Positions 18,916-27,193 of a DNA stretch of 64,000 nucleotides are shown here, one piece after another. Origin of the DNA: M3007 sp031373665. GTDB taxonomy: Bacteria > Bacteroidota > Bacteroidia > Chitinophagales > Saprospiraceae. The DNA lies in contig JANMMZ010000093.1 in NCBI GenBank assembly GCA_031373665.1, forward strand, positions 1 through 64,000, written 5' to 3'. The notes beneath the pieces are model-generated. The model had not been told where the DNA came from and searched no databases. It worked only from the letters and a program-made list of their open reading frames with translations. The translations under genes were made by a program, and so were the position numbers. Within the stretch, counting starts at the first letter, position 1. Every line of letters begins with the position of its first letter.

Positions 18916-18951
18916 AAAAGGCGTGTTTGCAAATCCACAAACACGCCTTTT
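18916..18951. terminator. Bidirectional terminator between converging genes
   Basis: A 14-bp perfect stem (18916-18929 with 18938-18951) has an 8-nt loop and A4/T4 flanks. It lies 22 bp after the beta-galactosidase stop and 4 bp beyond the stop of the minus-strand glycosyltransferase. Confidence 0.85.
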
Positions 18952-18955
18952 AATT

Positions 18956-20329
18956 TTATGTCTTTGATTTCCAAACCCAAAACCAGCACAAAGCAATATA
19001 TTCAAGGGCAATAAATTCGTAATGCTCTAGGGCGTGACCACCCATATAATGGCTATAACTTAAAATCACTAAACCCGTCCAATACAGTGGAAACTGCTGT
19101 TGTGTACCCAATATAGAGAGCGCAAACGGAACCAGTACATACCAAGGGTGTACGGTGGTAGAGCAGGCCAAGTGGAGGAAAGAGGCAAATAATAATGCCG
19201 TACAAAGGATTGTAAATTTTTGCTCCTGAGTATATGCTACTCCAAGTCTTCGATAGCGCCACCAAACCCAGACAGCCAAGGCCAAAACACCCAAAACAAC
19301 AACTTTTGCAAGCCAAGGCCCAATTAATTCGCCTTTATTGTAGCCCGTTTGCCGAAACCCCACATGACGAATCAAGTAATAGATACTGGCGTTGTATTCA
19401 AATTTTTTAAAATACAAATTAATACTTTTACTCATATTTACAAGCACTTCTTGTTGGAACAATGGCGCGAAAAAGAGCAACATCGATATTCCATAAACAA
19501 GGCTAAATCGGACAAAGTTTTTGAAGCCTAGATATGCCCACAAGATTGGTACAAATAAGATCGGTAATAATTTAGAGGCCGTAGCCAACGCCCAAAACAG
19601 GGCAGACATGGCTACTTTCTGCCGGCGCAAAGCCCATAATCCTGCTACCATAAAACAGATCATCGCGCCTTCAAAATGGCAATTTCCCGTGATTTCAATA
19701 ATTGCCAATGGATTGAGCGCATATAGAACCGCCCCACCCGACCGAGCCAATTTTGTCCCTGTATTAAATCGGTACAAAATCCAAACAGTGCTTATTTCGC
19801 AGCCTAAAAGAAATAATTTCATCACGACGGTAGCCCCCTCGATTCCATAAGGAGATATTAAAGCAGATAAAGCGAATATGGCCTGACAAATAGGTGGATA
19901 TACCGTGTAGTATTGCTTAGAATTAAGCAAATGAAAGAGTTCATCAGAGATCCCTTTGGTGGATAGGCCTTGATCTATAATGGCTTGGGGCGTATGCGCA
20001 AAAGGATGAATTCCACCTATCGTCAGCCTACCATCCCAAATAAAGCGATATACATCGTCGGATAAATTGGGAAGGCTAAATAAGAGCAACACGCGCAACG
20101 CTACTCCTAAATAGATCAAGCGCTGAACCTTTTTTTTATCCAAATCCGTTTGGCCTCCCCAAAGGTACGGTTGAACCAAACCAAGATATAGTCCAAAAAA
20201 CAAGCCATACGCCAATAAAAGACTCCAAAAATCACTTCGAGACACGAAGTAGCCCAAATAAATGGTCAGTATACTCAAGGATATTGACCAAAGTACAAAC
20301 CTAGTTTGATGGTTGCGTAGTAACGACAT
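18956..20329 (-). CDS. GT87-like polytopic membrane glycosyltransferase
   Basis: A multi-spanning membrane protein of 457 residues with about ten hydrophobic segments. After the first two helices comes the loop NLSDDVYRFIWDGR, in which the acidic pair matches the catalytic Asp region of polyprenol-phosphate-mannose-dependent (GT-C, DUF2029/GT87) mannosyltransferases. A second conserved stretch is HPFAHTP, followed by YPPICQAIFAL. It probably transfers a sugar from a lipid-linked donor to a glycan outside the membrane. ATG 20329 is chosen because a -7 box overlaps the longer frame start at 20350. It stands alone between a shared terminator and a divergent SpoIIM-family gene. Confidence 0.72.
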   Translation of the reverse strand: MSLLRNHQTRFVLWSISLSILTIYLGYFVSRSDFWSLLLAYGLFFGLYLGLVQPYLWGGQTDLDKKKVQRLIYLGVALRVLLLFSLPNLSDDVYRFIWDGRLTIGGIHPFAHTPQAIIDQGLSTKGISDELFHLLNSKQYYTVYPPICQAIFALSALISPYGIEGATVVMKLFLLGCEISTVWILYRFNTGTKLARSGGAVLYALNPLAIIEITGNCHFEGAMICFMVAGLWALRRQKVAMSALFWALATASKLLPILFVPILWAYLGFKNFVRFSLVYGISMLLFFAPLFQQEVLVNMSKSINLYFKKFEYNASIYYLIRHVGFRQTGYNKGELIGPWLAKVVVLGVLALAVWVWWRYRRLGVAYTQEQKFTILCTALLFASFLHLACSTTVHPWYVLVPFALSILGTQQQFPLYWTGLVILSYSHYMGGHALEHYEFIALEYIALCWFWVWKSKT

Positions 20330-20333
20330 GCGG

Positions 20334-20367
20334 CAAAGATAGAACAACACTTAAATTGGGTAACAAA
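20334..20367 (-). promoter_or_regulatory. Promoter of the GT87-like gene, possibly leaderless
   Basis: On the minus strand TTTG (20364-20367) and TATCTTTG (20334-20341) are separated by 22 nt. The -7 box ends exactly 4 nt before the ATG at 20329, so transcription would begin at or next to the start codon. Confidence 0.55.
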
Positions 20368-20395
20368 ATATCAAGATCAAAATAAGATTAAATAT

Positions 20396-20403
20396 TACCT
20401 TTG
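20396..20403 (+). promoter_or_regulatory. Candidate -7 box for the SpoIIM-family gene
   Basis: TACCTTTG is a full match to TAnnTTTG, 57 bp before the GTG start at 20461. It is divergent from the GT87 promoter, with only about 50 bp between the two -7 boxes. No TTTG -33 element is seen at the right spacing. Confidence 0.45.
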
Positions 20404-20460
20404 TTGGACGGATATCGGCCTTTCAGTTGAAAGGCGTATTTATTAAACTGATTAAGCATC

Positions 20461-22329
20461 GTGAAAGAAACCAAGTTTATAGAACAAAATCAGGAGAAGT
20501 GGGCAAGTTTTGAGGAAATGCTCAAAAAAGACCAGCAAGACCCTGAAAAGATCAATGATTTGTTTGTACAAATCACGGACGACCTTTCGTATGCCCGTAC
20601 TTTTTATCCCAATCGTTCCGTCAGGATGTACCTCAACGGGATGGCGCAGCGCATCGTCAACCGTATATATAAGGGAAAACAGTTTCCCGCAAAGCGATTA
20701 AAATTATTTTGGTCTGATGAGTTACCTGCTATCATGTGGCAGTCGCGAAAAGCCCTGTTGTTGGCATTTTCAATTTTTGCTTTGGCATTTCTGATTGGGA
20801 TGGTTTCCAGTGTACTCAATCCCGAATTTGCTAAGGTAGTACTTGGAGAAAGTTATGTGAGAATGACCCTTGAAAATATTCAAAAAAATGACCCAATGGC
20901 TGTATATAAAGAGAGCCAACCTTTGGGTATGAGTGTGGGTATAGCGGCCAACAATCTTTTTGTAGCATTTCGCACTGCTATATTTGGAGTATTGGCTTCC
21001 ATTGGTACTGTATTCATTATGCTGTACAATGGTGTGATGATTGGCGCATTTCAGTATTTTTTCATTGAAAAAGGCTTGTTTTGGCAATCATTTCTCACTA
21101 TTTGGATCCATGGTACTTTAGAGATCAGTGCGATCATCATAGCAGGAGCGGCTGGATTGGTGGCTGGATCGGGGCTATTGTTTCCCGGTACTTACAGCCG
21201 TGCTCAAGCATTTCAGGTATCTATGCGGCGAGGATTAAAGATATTTATTGGCATTGTACCAGTATTAATTATTGCCGCATTCATAGAAGGTTTCCTTACT
21301 CGATATACAGAAACGCCTGATAGTATCAGAGGGGCATTTATCTTGATTTGTTTGGTTTCGGTACTTTGGTATTTCGTGTGGCTACCTTGGTATAAATATA
21401 AGAATGGTCGTTTTTTAAAATCCGATTACGACAAAGAAATGCCCGCCGAGCGTGCGCAAACCATTGATTTTTCAAATATCAAAACGATAGGCTCCATCCT
21501 TTCAGATGCATTTACGATTATAAAGCGCAATAGTGGTACGTTGATCGGCGGTTCGTTTTGGATGGCTTTGGTGTTCGTAGCGTTGGCTTTTTTTATGTCG
21601 AAAGAGTCCGTTTCGGATACCTATTATTTTAGAGATGATTGGTTCTCTGTTTTATATAGTTTTGGCCGATTTTTTATTAACGAGGCCATTCCATTACTGT
21701 TTTACATACAGGTTTTTTGCATGATATTAATGGCCTTCATTACTTTGTTGACTGTTTCCAACGAAAGGCAAGACCCCACTGAAAACCGAAAAGTAACAGT
21801 ATTTAAAGGTATTGCCACTTTACTGTTTACGATGCCCTTCTTGGTCTATATGTGCACTGCCTCTCCTAGTTGGGTGGTAGGGCTCTTAATCCTTTCTCCA
21901 TTGCCCTATCTGGCGCATTCAGTGGCTACTGCATGGTTTGAAACAGAAAACATCCTATCAGCAGTGTGGAAAGGAGTGATCCGATGTTTTCAGAATTTTT
22001 TTCAGGTATTTACACTTAATATTATCATCGTGGCATGGTTATCATTGTCGCTGATTTTTCTGGGCAGTCCTATCTGGGATATGGCAATGCAATTATTTGG
22101 ATGGATGGTGCCACCGGGCGAAGGCATGTTGCGCAACTATTATGCCATCAGCACCACGGTGTTTGCTATGTTTTTCATCAATCTTCATTTGGTGCTTTTA
22201 CTCACTTGTGGAAGCCTGTTTTATTTTTCCAATAAAGAGCGGAGCGAAGCCAATGAATTAAATAAGCATATTCAAAGCATTGGCGGTACTAAACGGATCA
22301 GGGGATTGGTGCGAGAAGGCGAACGATAG
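20461..22329 (+). CDS. SpoIIM-family membrane protein with long C-terminal membrane extension
   Basis: A polytopic membrane protein of 622 residues. The first part (about 1-330) matches the stage II sporulation protein M (DUF95) family: a soluble start with FIEQNQEKWASFEEML and DDLSYARTFYPN, then helices including the conserved GMSVGIAANNLFVAF, IHGTLEISAIIIAGAAG and FPGTYSR segments. Residues about 345-600 add a second set of about five or six hydrophobic helices not found in ordinary SpoIIM proteins of about 330 residues. The organism shows no sporulation genes here; relatives usually sit near MoxR/DUF58/RDD genes, which are absent. Start is GTG 20461. Function unknown, perhaps membrane remodelling. 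Confidence 0.75.
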   Translation: MKETKFIEQNQEKWASFEEMLKKDQQDPEKINDLFVQITDDLSYARTFYPNRSVRMYLNGMAQRIVNRIYKGKQFPAKRLKLFWSDELPAIMWQSRKALLLAFSIFALAFLIGMVSSVLNPEFAKVVLGESYVRMTLENIQKNDPMAVYKESQPLGMSVGIAANNLFVAFRTAIFGVLASIGTVFIMLYNGVMIGAFQYFFIEKGLFWQSFLTIWIHGTLEISAIIIAGAAGLVAGSGLLFPGTYSRAQAFQVSMRRGLKIFIGIVPVLIIAAFIEGFLTRYTETPDSIRGAFILICLVSVLWYFVWLPWYKYKNGRFLKSDYDKEMPAERAQTIDFSNIKTIGSILSDAFTIIKRNSGTLIGGSFWMALVFVALAFFMSKESVSDTYYFRDDWFSVLYSFGRFFINEAIPLLFYIQVFCMILMAFITLLTVSNERQDPTENRKVTVFKGIATLLFTMPFLVYMCTASPSWVVGLLILSPLPYLAHSVATAWFETENILSAVWKGVIRCFQNFFQVFTLNIIIVAWLSLSLIFLGSPIWDMAMQLFGWMVPPGEGMLRNYYAISTTVFAMFFINLHLVLLLTCGSLFYFSNKERSEANELNKHIQSIGGTKRIRGLVREGER

Positions 22330-22333
22330 CAAA

Positions 22334-22470
22334 TTTGGCATAATTCTTGTAATATATATTACTTCTTTGCCTTGTTTATTCAGGCTTATAATCTCGTGAA
22401 CGTATTTTTTTATAATCCTGTCTTTCGATAAGATATTAAGGGCTCAAAGCGCAGGCTTTGGGCTCTTTTT
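22334..22470 (+). ncRNA. Tandem small-RNA-like unit, copy 1
   Basis: This unit begins with TTTGGC (22334), then a conserved block ATTCTTGTAAT-A-TATATTAC-TTCTTT (22343-22368). A small hairpin GCCT/AGGC (22369-22384) follows, then the conserved TTATAATCTCGTGAAC (22386-22401), a variable stretch, a second conserved patch (AATCC-GTCT-TTCGA), and an intrinsic terminator. The terminator has a 10-bp stem with G-T pairs (22440-22449 with 22456-22465) and T5. The same modules recur 162 bp downstream. No plausible open frame lies within it. It lies just after the SpoIIM-family stop. Family and function unrecognised. Confidence 0.6.
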
Positions 22471-22495
22471 CGTTAAAACCAATGCAATGGCGTTT

Positions 22496-22634
22496 TTTGG
22501 CTCGATTCTTGTAATTTATATTACTTCTTTTACTCAGTTTAACTGAGGTTATAATCTCGTGAACAATATTCAATCTAATCCAGTCTATTCGACAAAAAAA
22601 TAAAGGCTTGCAGCGATTACGCTGCAAGCCTTTT
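22496..22634 (+). ncRNA. Tandem small-RNA-like unit, copy 2
   Basis: This is the homologue of the preceding unit at the same internal spacing: TTTGGC at 22496, ATTCTTGTAAT-T-TATATTAC-TTCTTT at 22505-22530, the TTATAATCTCGTGAAC block ending at 22564, and the GTCT-TTCGA patch. Its internal hairpin is a different sequence (CTCAG-TTTAA-CTGAG, 22533-22547), so the pairing is kept while the bases changed. It ends in a perfect 14-bp terminator stem (22602-22615 with 22620-22633, ATTA loop), which also terminates groEL from the other strand. The stretch 22330-22694 has no protein gene. Confidence 0.6.
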
Positions 22635-22694
22635 CCTTTGTATATTTTAAGAAGCAAGGTAACCTGTTTCTCAATTTTACCGCTCCTTAGAATA

Positions 22695-24338
22695 TTACAT
22701 CATTCCGTCCATTCCGCCCATGCCTGGGTGGTGTCCGCCGCCGCCCGGTGATTTCCGCTCAGGCTTCTCGTTGATGACACACTCAGTGGTCAATACAAGG
22801 CTTGCGATAGAAGCAGCATTTTCAAGTGCTACACGGGTTACTTTAGTTGGATCAATGATACCAGCTTTTTTGAGGTCTTCGTAGACATCAGTACGGGCAT
22901 TGTAGCCAAAGGCTCCTTTGCCATCCAATACTTTGTGGAAGATCAAAGAACCATCCACGCCAGCATTTTCAGCAATGATACGGATAGGGGCTTCCAATGA
23001 TTTGCGTACGATGGCGATACCAGTGGTTTCGTCGTCGTTTACACCTTTCATACCGTCCAAGGCTGCAATAGCGCGAACCAAGGCAACACCACCACCAGGC
23101 ACAATACCTTCTTCGATGGCAGCACGGGTAGCATGAAGAGCATCGTCCACGCGGTCTTTCTTTTCTTTCATTTCTACTTCCGTAGCGGCACCAACGTAGA
23201 GTACGGCAACACCGCCAGCCATTTTGGCCAGACGCTCTTGCAATTTCTCACGATCGTAATCGCTGGTCGTTGACTCTATCTGTTGTTTGATCTGCTGAAC
23301 GCGTGCTTTGATCAAATCTGCATCACCTTTACCACCTACTAGGGTTGTATTGTCTTTATCTACTGTGATGCGCTCGCAAGAACCCAAATGCTCCAAACCT
23401 GCGTTTTCAAGTTTGTAACCTTGGTCTTCGCTAATAACCGTACCACCTGACAATACGGCCAAATCTTCCAACATGGCTTTGCGACGGTCACCGAAGCCAG
23501 GAGCCTTTACAGCCACTACTTTCAGACCAGCGCGAAGGCGGTTAACCACCAATACTCCTAGTGCTTGGCTATCCACATCTTCAGCAATGATTAACAATGG
23601 GCGACCAGTCTGGAGGCTTTTCTCCAATACCGGTACAAGATCTTGCATGTTGCTGATTTTCTTGTCCGTGATTAGGATATAAGGGTTTTCGTATGCCGCT
23701 TCCATCTTCTCCGCATCTGTGATGAAGTATGGGCTTAGGTAGCCACGGTCAAACTGCATACCGATTACTTCATCTACATAAGTATCTGTACCTTTCGCTT
23801 CTTCTACAGTGATAACGCCATCTTTAGTGACACGCTTCATTGCATCAGCGATCAATTTACCGATGGTTTCGTCGTTGTTGGCAGAAATAGAGGCAACCTG
23901 CTCGATTTTAGCGAAGTCTTCGCCAATCTGCTCCGATTGCTTCTTCAACTCCGCAACAATTACTTTCACTGCTTTGTCTATACCGCGCTTCAAGTCCATT
24001 GGATTGGAACCTGCTGCTACATTTTTCAAACCTGCGGTAACGATAGCCTGAGCCAATACAGTGGCAGTAGTCGTACCATCACCGGCAGCATCTGCTGTCT
24101 TGCTGGCTACTTCTTTTACCATCTGTGCGCCCATGTTGGCTATTGCATCTTCCAATTCAATTTCTTTGGCTACCGTCACACCATCTTTAGTGATGATTGG
24201 AGAACCGAATGATTTTTGGATCACCACATTACGGCCTTTAGGGCCTAGGGTTACTTTTACCGCATTTGCTAATGCGTCCACGCCTTCTTTGAGTTTTTCG
24301 CGGGCTTCCGTATTAAAACTGATTTGCTTGGCAGCCAT
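22695..24338 (-). CDS. groL: Chaperonin GroEL (Hsp60)
   Basis: The ATP-driven 60-kDa chaperonin, 547 residues, forming double heptameric rings capped by GroES. Diagnostic stretches include KVTLGPKGRNVV, DGTTTATVLAQAI, GGGVALVRAIAAL and the Gly/Met-rich C-terminal tail ending GGMDGMM, which is interrupted by a short HHPGM. The start MAAKQISFNTEAR is canonical. It is the second gene of a groES-groEL operon on the minus strand, 74 bp after groES. The 14-bp hairpin at 22602-22633 is its terminator. Confidence 0.98.
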   Translation of the reverse strand: MAAKQISFNTEAREKLKEGVDALANAVKVTLGPKGRNVVIQKSFGSPIITKDGVTVAKEIELEDAIANMGAQMVKEVASKTADAAGDGTTTATVLAQAIVTAGLKNVAAGSNPMDLKRGIDKAVKVIVAELKKQSEQIGEDFAKIEQVASISANNDETIGKLIADAMKRVTKDGVITVEEAKGTDTYVDEVIGMQFDRGYLSPYFITDAEKMEAAYENPYILITDKKISNMQDLVPVLEKSLQTGRPLLIIAEDVDSQALGVLVVNRLRAGLKVVAVKAPGFGDRRKAMLEDLAVLSGGTVISEDQGYKLENAGLEHLGSCERITVDKDNTTLVGGKGDADLIKARVQQIKQQIESTTSDYDREKLQERLAKMAGGVAVLYVGAATEVEMKEKKDRVDDALHATRAAIEEGIVPGGGVALVRAIAALDGMKGVNDDETTGIAIVRKSLEAPIRIIAENAGVDGSLIFHKVLDGKGAFGYNARTDVYEDLKKAGIIDPTKVTRVALENAASIASLVLTTECVINEKPERKSPGGGGHHPGMGGMDGMM

Positions 24339-24412
24339 ATCTTATTTTTTGTTGAATTTTACTGTTGTGAATGCTTGTTTACGTTTGGATACTGGGAATT
24401 GTAAAAATACTT

Positions 24413-24676
24413 TTAGATGATTACTAAGATTTCCTCTTCACGCATGATGAGGTAATCTTGGCCTTCAAATGAAATTTCCTGCCCAGAGTACTTGCCGTAT
24501 AAAACAACATCGCCTGCGGTGACAGTCATCAAGTTGCCATCTTTGCCAGGTCCTACTGCAATCACTTCGCCACGTTGTGGCTTTTCTTTTGCTGTGTCTG
24601 GGATAATGATGCCGCCTTTGGTTTTTTCATCGGCAGGAGCCGGTTTAATAATTACGCGGTCTGCTATTGGTTTCAT
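24413..24676 (-). CDS. groS: Co-chaperonin GroES (Hsp10)
   Basis: The heptameric lid of GroEL, 87 residues. It has the usual N-terminus (MKPIADRVIIKPAPADEKTKGGIIIPD, mobile loop KTKGGI), the roof loop and the closing YGKYSGQEI and YLIMREEEILVII segments. It is first in the groES-groEL operon. The upstream 224 bp are shared with divergent recF and contain four TGTCA/TGACA half-sites but no CIRCE-like repeat. Confidence 0.98.
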   Translation of the reverse strand: MKPIADRVIIKPAPADEKTKGGIIIPDTAKEKPQRGEVIAVGPGKDGNLMTVTAGDVVLYGKYSGQEISFEGQDYLIMREEEILVII

Positions 24677-24782
24677 ACCGTATTAATATTTTAAAATTTT
24701 GGTGAACGTAAAAAAAATGCCGCAAAACCAAATGTTATGCGGTGCGTACCATATAGCAGACTTCGTGCCATTGTATTTTTCC

Positions 24783-24848
24783 TGACAAAATTTCAGCATT
24801 ATGCTATTGCCCTGTCATGCCACGGTTTCTATGTCAGACAAATTGACA
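24783..24848. promoter_or_regulatory. Cluster of TGTCA/TGACA half-sites upstream of groES
   Basis: Four copies of the pentamer TGTCA or its complement lie within 66 bp: TGACA 24783-24787, TGTCA 24813-24817, TGTCA 24832-24836 (inside the odd palindrome TGTCAGACA) and TGACA 24844-24848. They sit between the heat-shock operon and recF, where a repressor or alternative-sigma site would be expected. Confidence 0.35.
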
Positions 24849-24888
24849 ACAACTCACGCCAGTATATACACCAAAGATCAAAGTAAAC

Positions 24889-24896
24889 TACCTTTG
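24889..24896 (+). promoter_or_regulatory. -7 box of recF, possibly leaderless
   Basis: TACCTTTG is a full match to TAnnTTTG and ends exactly 4 nt before the recF GTG at 24901. No good TTTG -33 element is present at 19-22 nt. Transcription from here would begin at or within a base or two of the start codon. Confidence 0.45.
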
Positions 24897-24900
24897 CGGC

Positions 24901-26016
24901 GTGTACCTATCAACTTTACAACTCGCGAATTTTAAAAATTACGCCGAACTGAATTTAGATTTTTCTGCCCGCCTCAATTGCCTGACGGGGCTCAATGGCA
25001 TGGGTAAAACCAATATTCTTGATGCGATACACTTACTTTGTTTGTTGAAAAGTCCCTCAGGACTTACGGACAAACAATTGGTTCGTTTTGGTGAATTGTT
25101 TTTTCGGGTGGACGGTCGTTTTGTACATGAAAAATTGGTACAGAAAATCACCATCAAATACCAGCAAAACCAGCGAAAAATACTGGAGCGTAACGCGGCA
25201 CCTATTGATCGTTTTACAGATTATATCGGCACTCATCCCGTAGTGATGATCGCACCTGACGATGTTGCTTTGGCTCAAGAAGGCAGTGAAGATCGCCGCA
25301 AATTCCTCGATGCTTCTCTTTCGCAGATTTCTTCGGAGTACTTAGATAATCTGTTGACTTATAATGCTTTAATAAAAAACAGGAATGCGCTTTTAAAAAC
25401 TTTTGCTGAGCAAAAACGGTTTGATAAAGTTTATCTGGAAGCCATAGATGTACAGTTGCCGAAGCCCGCAAAACTCATATTTGAGCAGCGAACTACCTTT
25501 ATCGAACAGTTATTACCCATATTTCAAGATTATTATCAAGTGATTTCTGGTGGTAGAGAAACCGTGGGTTTGCAATACGAGTCAGACCTAGAAAAGGGAG
25601 ACTTTCCTACCCTATTGACTGCTGCTATTGACAAAGATCGAATCTTGCAACGCAGTACCGTCGGGATCCATCGCGACGATCTTTCTATGACGATTAATGC
25701 GGTTGCAGTGAAAAAATTTGCCTCCCAAGGTCAGTTAAAATCATATTTATTGGCACTCCGATTGGCTCAATACGAAATACTCCGCCAATCAAAGTCTGTC
25801 AATCCGATTCTATTGCTAGATGATATTTATGACAAATTGGATACCCATCGTGTCAGGCACTTGATAGGGCTTTTGGTGGATCGGTCATTCGGTCAAATAT
25901 TCATCACAGATACCAATACAGAGCGCATGAACTCGATCATCGCCCCTTTTTCAAACGATTACAGTATTTTTAGTGTAGAAAACGCCACTGTATCCCAAAT
26001 AAATACTTCATCATGA
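24901..26016 (+). CDS. recF: DNA replication and repair protein RecF
   Basis: An SMC-like ATPase that loads RecA at single-strand gaps, 371 residues. The Walker A motif is GLNGMGKTN at residues 30-38 (K36), the signature region reads SQGQLKSYLLALRLAQ, and Walker B is ILLLDDIYDKLD. The N-terminus MYLSTLQLANFKNYAEL is the family hallmark, which fixes the GTG at 24901 as the start. The gene overlaps the next one by 4 bp (ATGA), so the two are translationally coupled. Unlike many bacteria, it is not beside dnaA/dnaN. Confidence 0.95.
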   Translation: MYLSTLQLANFKNYAELNLDFSARLNCLTGLNGMGKTNILDAIHLLCLLKSPSGLTDKQLVRFGELFFRVDGRFVHEKLVQKITIKYQQNQRKILERNAAPIDRFTDYIGTHPVVMIAPDDVALAQEGSEDRRKFLDASLSQISSEYLDNLLTYNALIKNRNALLKTFAEQKRFDKVYLEAIDVQLPKPAKLIFEQRTTFIEQLLPIFQDYYQVISGGRETVGLQYESDLEKGDFPTLLTAAIDKDRILQRSTVGIHRDDLSMTINAVAVKKFASQGQLKSYLLALRLAQYEILRQSKSVNPILLLDDIYDKLDTHRVRHLIGLLVDRSFGQIFITDTNTERMNSIIAPFSNDYSIFSVENATVSQINTSS

Positions 26017-26627
26017 ATGAAATAATAGGTGGTAGCCTAGTCATTATCTTGTTACACGCATTGCTACCCAATCACTGGCTGCCCATTATAGCCATCGGCA
26101 AGCAAAAAAACTGGACTTTAGGCCAGATTACCCAAATTACGCTATTGGCGGGGTTGGCCCATGCACTTAGCACGGTCTTAATCGGTTGGGCGTTGGCTTT
26201 TATGGGTTGGCGATTAGGACATTTGGCCAGTTCAGCCCTGCAATGGATTTCACCGCTCCTGCTCATTGGCATCGGTATTTGGTTTGTATATAGCCACCAT
26301 ACCCACCACCATTTTCACTTAGACGAGCAAAATGGTTCTAAAAAAACAATGCGGGGTGTATTATGGGCTTTGTGTGTTGCCATGTTTTTCTCCCCTTGCC
26401 TCGAAATTGAAGCCTATTTCTTATTGGCTGGCACCAAAGGGTGGTCAACAGTACTCCTATTAAGTAGCCTATATATTGTATTGACTATTTCAGGTATGGC
26501 CTTATGGGTTCGTACCATGTATTATGGCCTGATGAAATATGATTGGCATCGTTTGGAGCATTATGCAGGGCTTATCAGTGGTGTAACTTTGATTTTGACT
26601 GGTATTTTATCTTTTTTTGTCAAATAA
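26013..26627 (+). CDS. NicO/RcnA-like metal permease
   Basis: A membrane protein of 204 residues with about six hydrophobic helices. The first helix carries HALLPNHW, which resembles the HX4DH signature of NiCoT/RcnA nickel-cobalt transporters with Asn in place of Asp, and the next helix has GLAHALSTVLIG. A histidine-rich loop (YSHHTHHHFHLDE) follows helix 3, as in RcnA exporters. A role in divalent metal efflux or uptake is inferred; the N-for-D substitution lowers confidence. It overlaps recF by 4 bp and precedes the PAP2 gene by 6 bp, so recF-permease-PAP2 look like one operon. Confidence 0.6.
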   Translation: MNEIIGGSLVIILLHALLPNHWLPIIAIGKQKNWTLGQITQITLLAGLAHALSTVLIGWALAFMGWRLGHLASSALQWISPLLLIGIGIWFVYSHHTHHHFHLDEQNGSKKTMRGVLWALCVAMFFSPCLEIEAYFLLAGTKGWSTVLLLSSLYIVLTISGMALWVRTMYYGLMKYDWHRLEHYAGLISGVTLILTGILSFFVK

Positions 26628-26633
26628 AGCAGT

Positions 26634-27188
26634 ATGGATGCAAATCTTTTTGAATTCATCAATGGCACGCTAAGCAATAGCGTATTTGATGCGCTCCTAC
26701 CTTGGTGTCGCGAAAAATGGTTTTGGGCTCCGGTCTATTTATTTGTTGTTGCATTCATTTTCATGAATGAAGGCAAGCGGGCTTGGTGGCTGATATTAGG
26801 CCTGATCATAACAGTGGCCTTGGCAGATACCATTAGTAGTAAGGTCATCAAAAAACAGGTACAACGGTTAAGACCCTGTCAGGATATTGAAATGCAAGGC
26901 CGCTTTATTTCTAGGGTTTCTTGTGGCAGTGGGTATAGTTTTACATCTTCCCATGCGACCAATCACTTCGCAGTAGCCACTTTTTTGGTTGGGCTGTTGG
27001 GCTATCGAAGGCGGTGGGTACGCCCTGTCGCTTTTGCTTGGGCGAGCCTGATCGCCTTTTCGCAGGTATATGTGGGAGTGCATTATCCTTTGGATGTGAT
27101 TTGTGGGGCTTTGGTAGGTGTGGGTTGTGGGTGGTTGGTTTGGAGGGCTTGGGAGCGTAAGCCAACCCAGAGGAACACCTCCACCTAA
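26634..27188 (+). CDS. PAP2-family membrane phosphatase
   Basis: A membrane phosphatase of 184 residues in the type 2 phosphatidic-acid/undecaprenyl-diphosphate phosphatase superfamily. The three motifs are recognisable: KKQVQRLRP (KX6RP), SSHATN in place of PSGH, and a third motif SQVYVGVHYPLD in which the usual Arg of SRX5HX3D is Gln while the catalytic His and Asp are kept. About five hydrophobic helices surround them. It probably dephosphorylates a lipid phosphate (undecaprenyl diphosphate, PgpB-like). It is the last gene of the recF operon and converges on the thiolase with 5 bp between stops. Confidence 0.82.
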   Translation: MDANLFEFINGTLSNSVFDALLPWCREKWFWAPVYLFVVAFIFMNEGKRAWWLILGLIITVALADTISSKVIKKQVQRLRPCQDIEMQGRFISRVSCGSGYSFTSSHATNHFAVATFLVGLLGYRRRWVRPVAFAWASLIAFSQVYVGVHYPLDVICGALVGVGCGWLVWRAWERKPTQRNTST

Positions 27189-27193
27189 TCGCC

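Noticed and set aside
22436..22657. Minus-strand open frame through the small-RNA-like units
   Set aside because: The translation is basic and low in information, spans two terminator hairpins, and ignores the repeat structure; it is not a credible gene.
22918..24420. Several open frames antisense to groEL and groES
   Set aside because: They are codon-bias shadows of the chaperonin genes; translations are low-complexity Ser/Pro/Ala-rich with no signal or start context.
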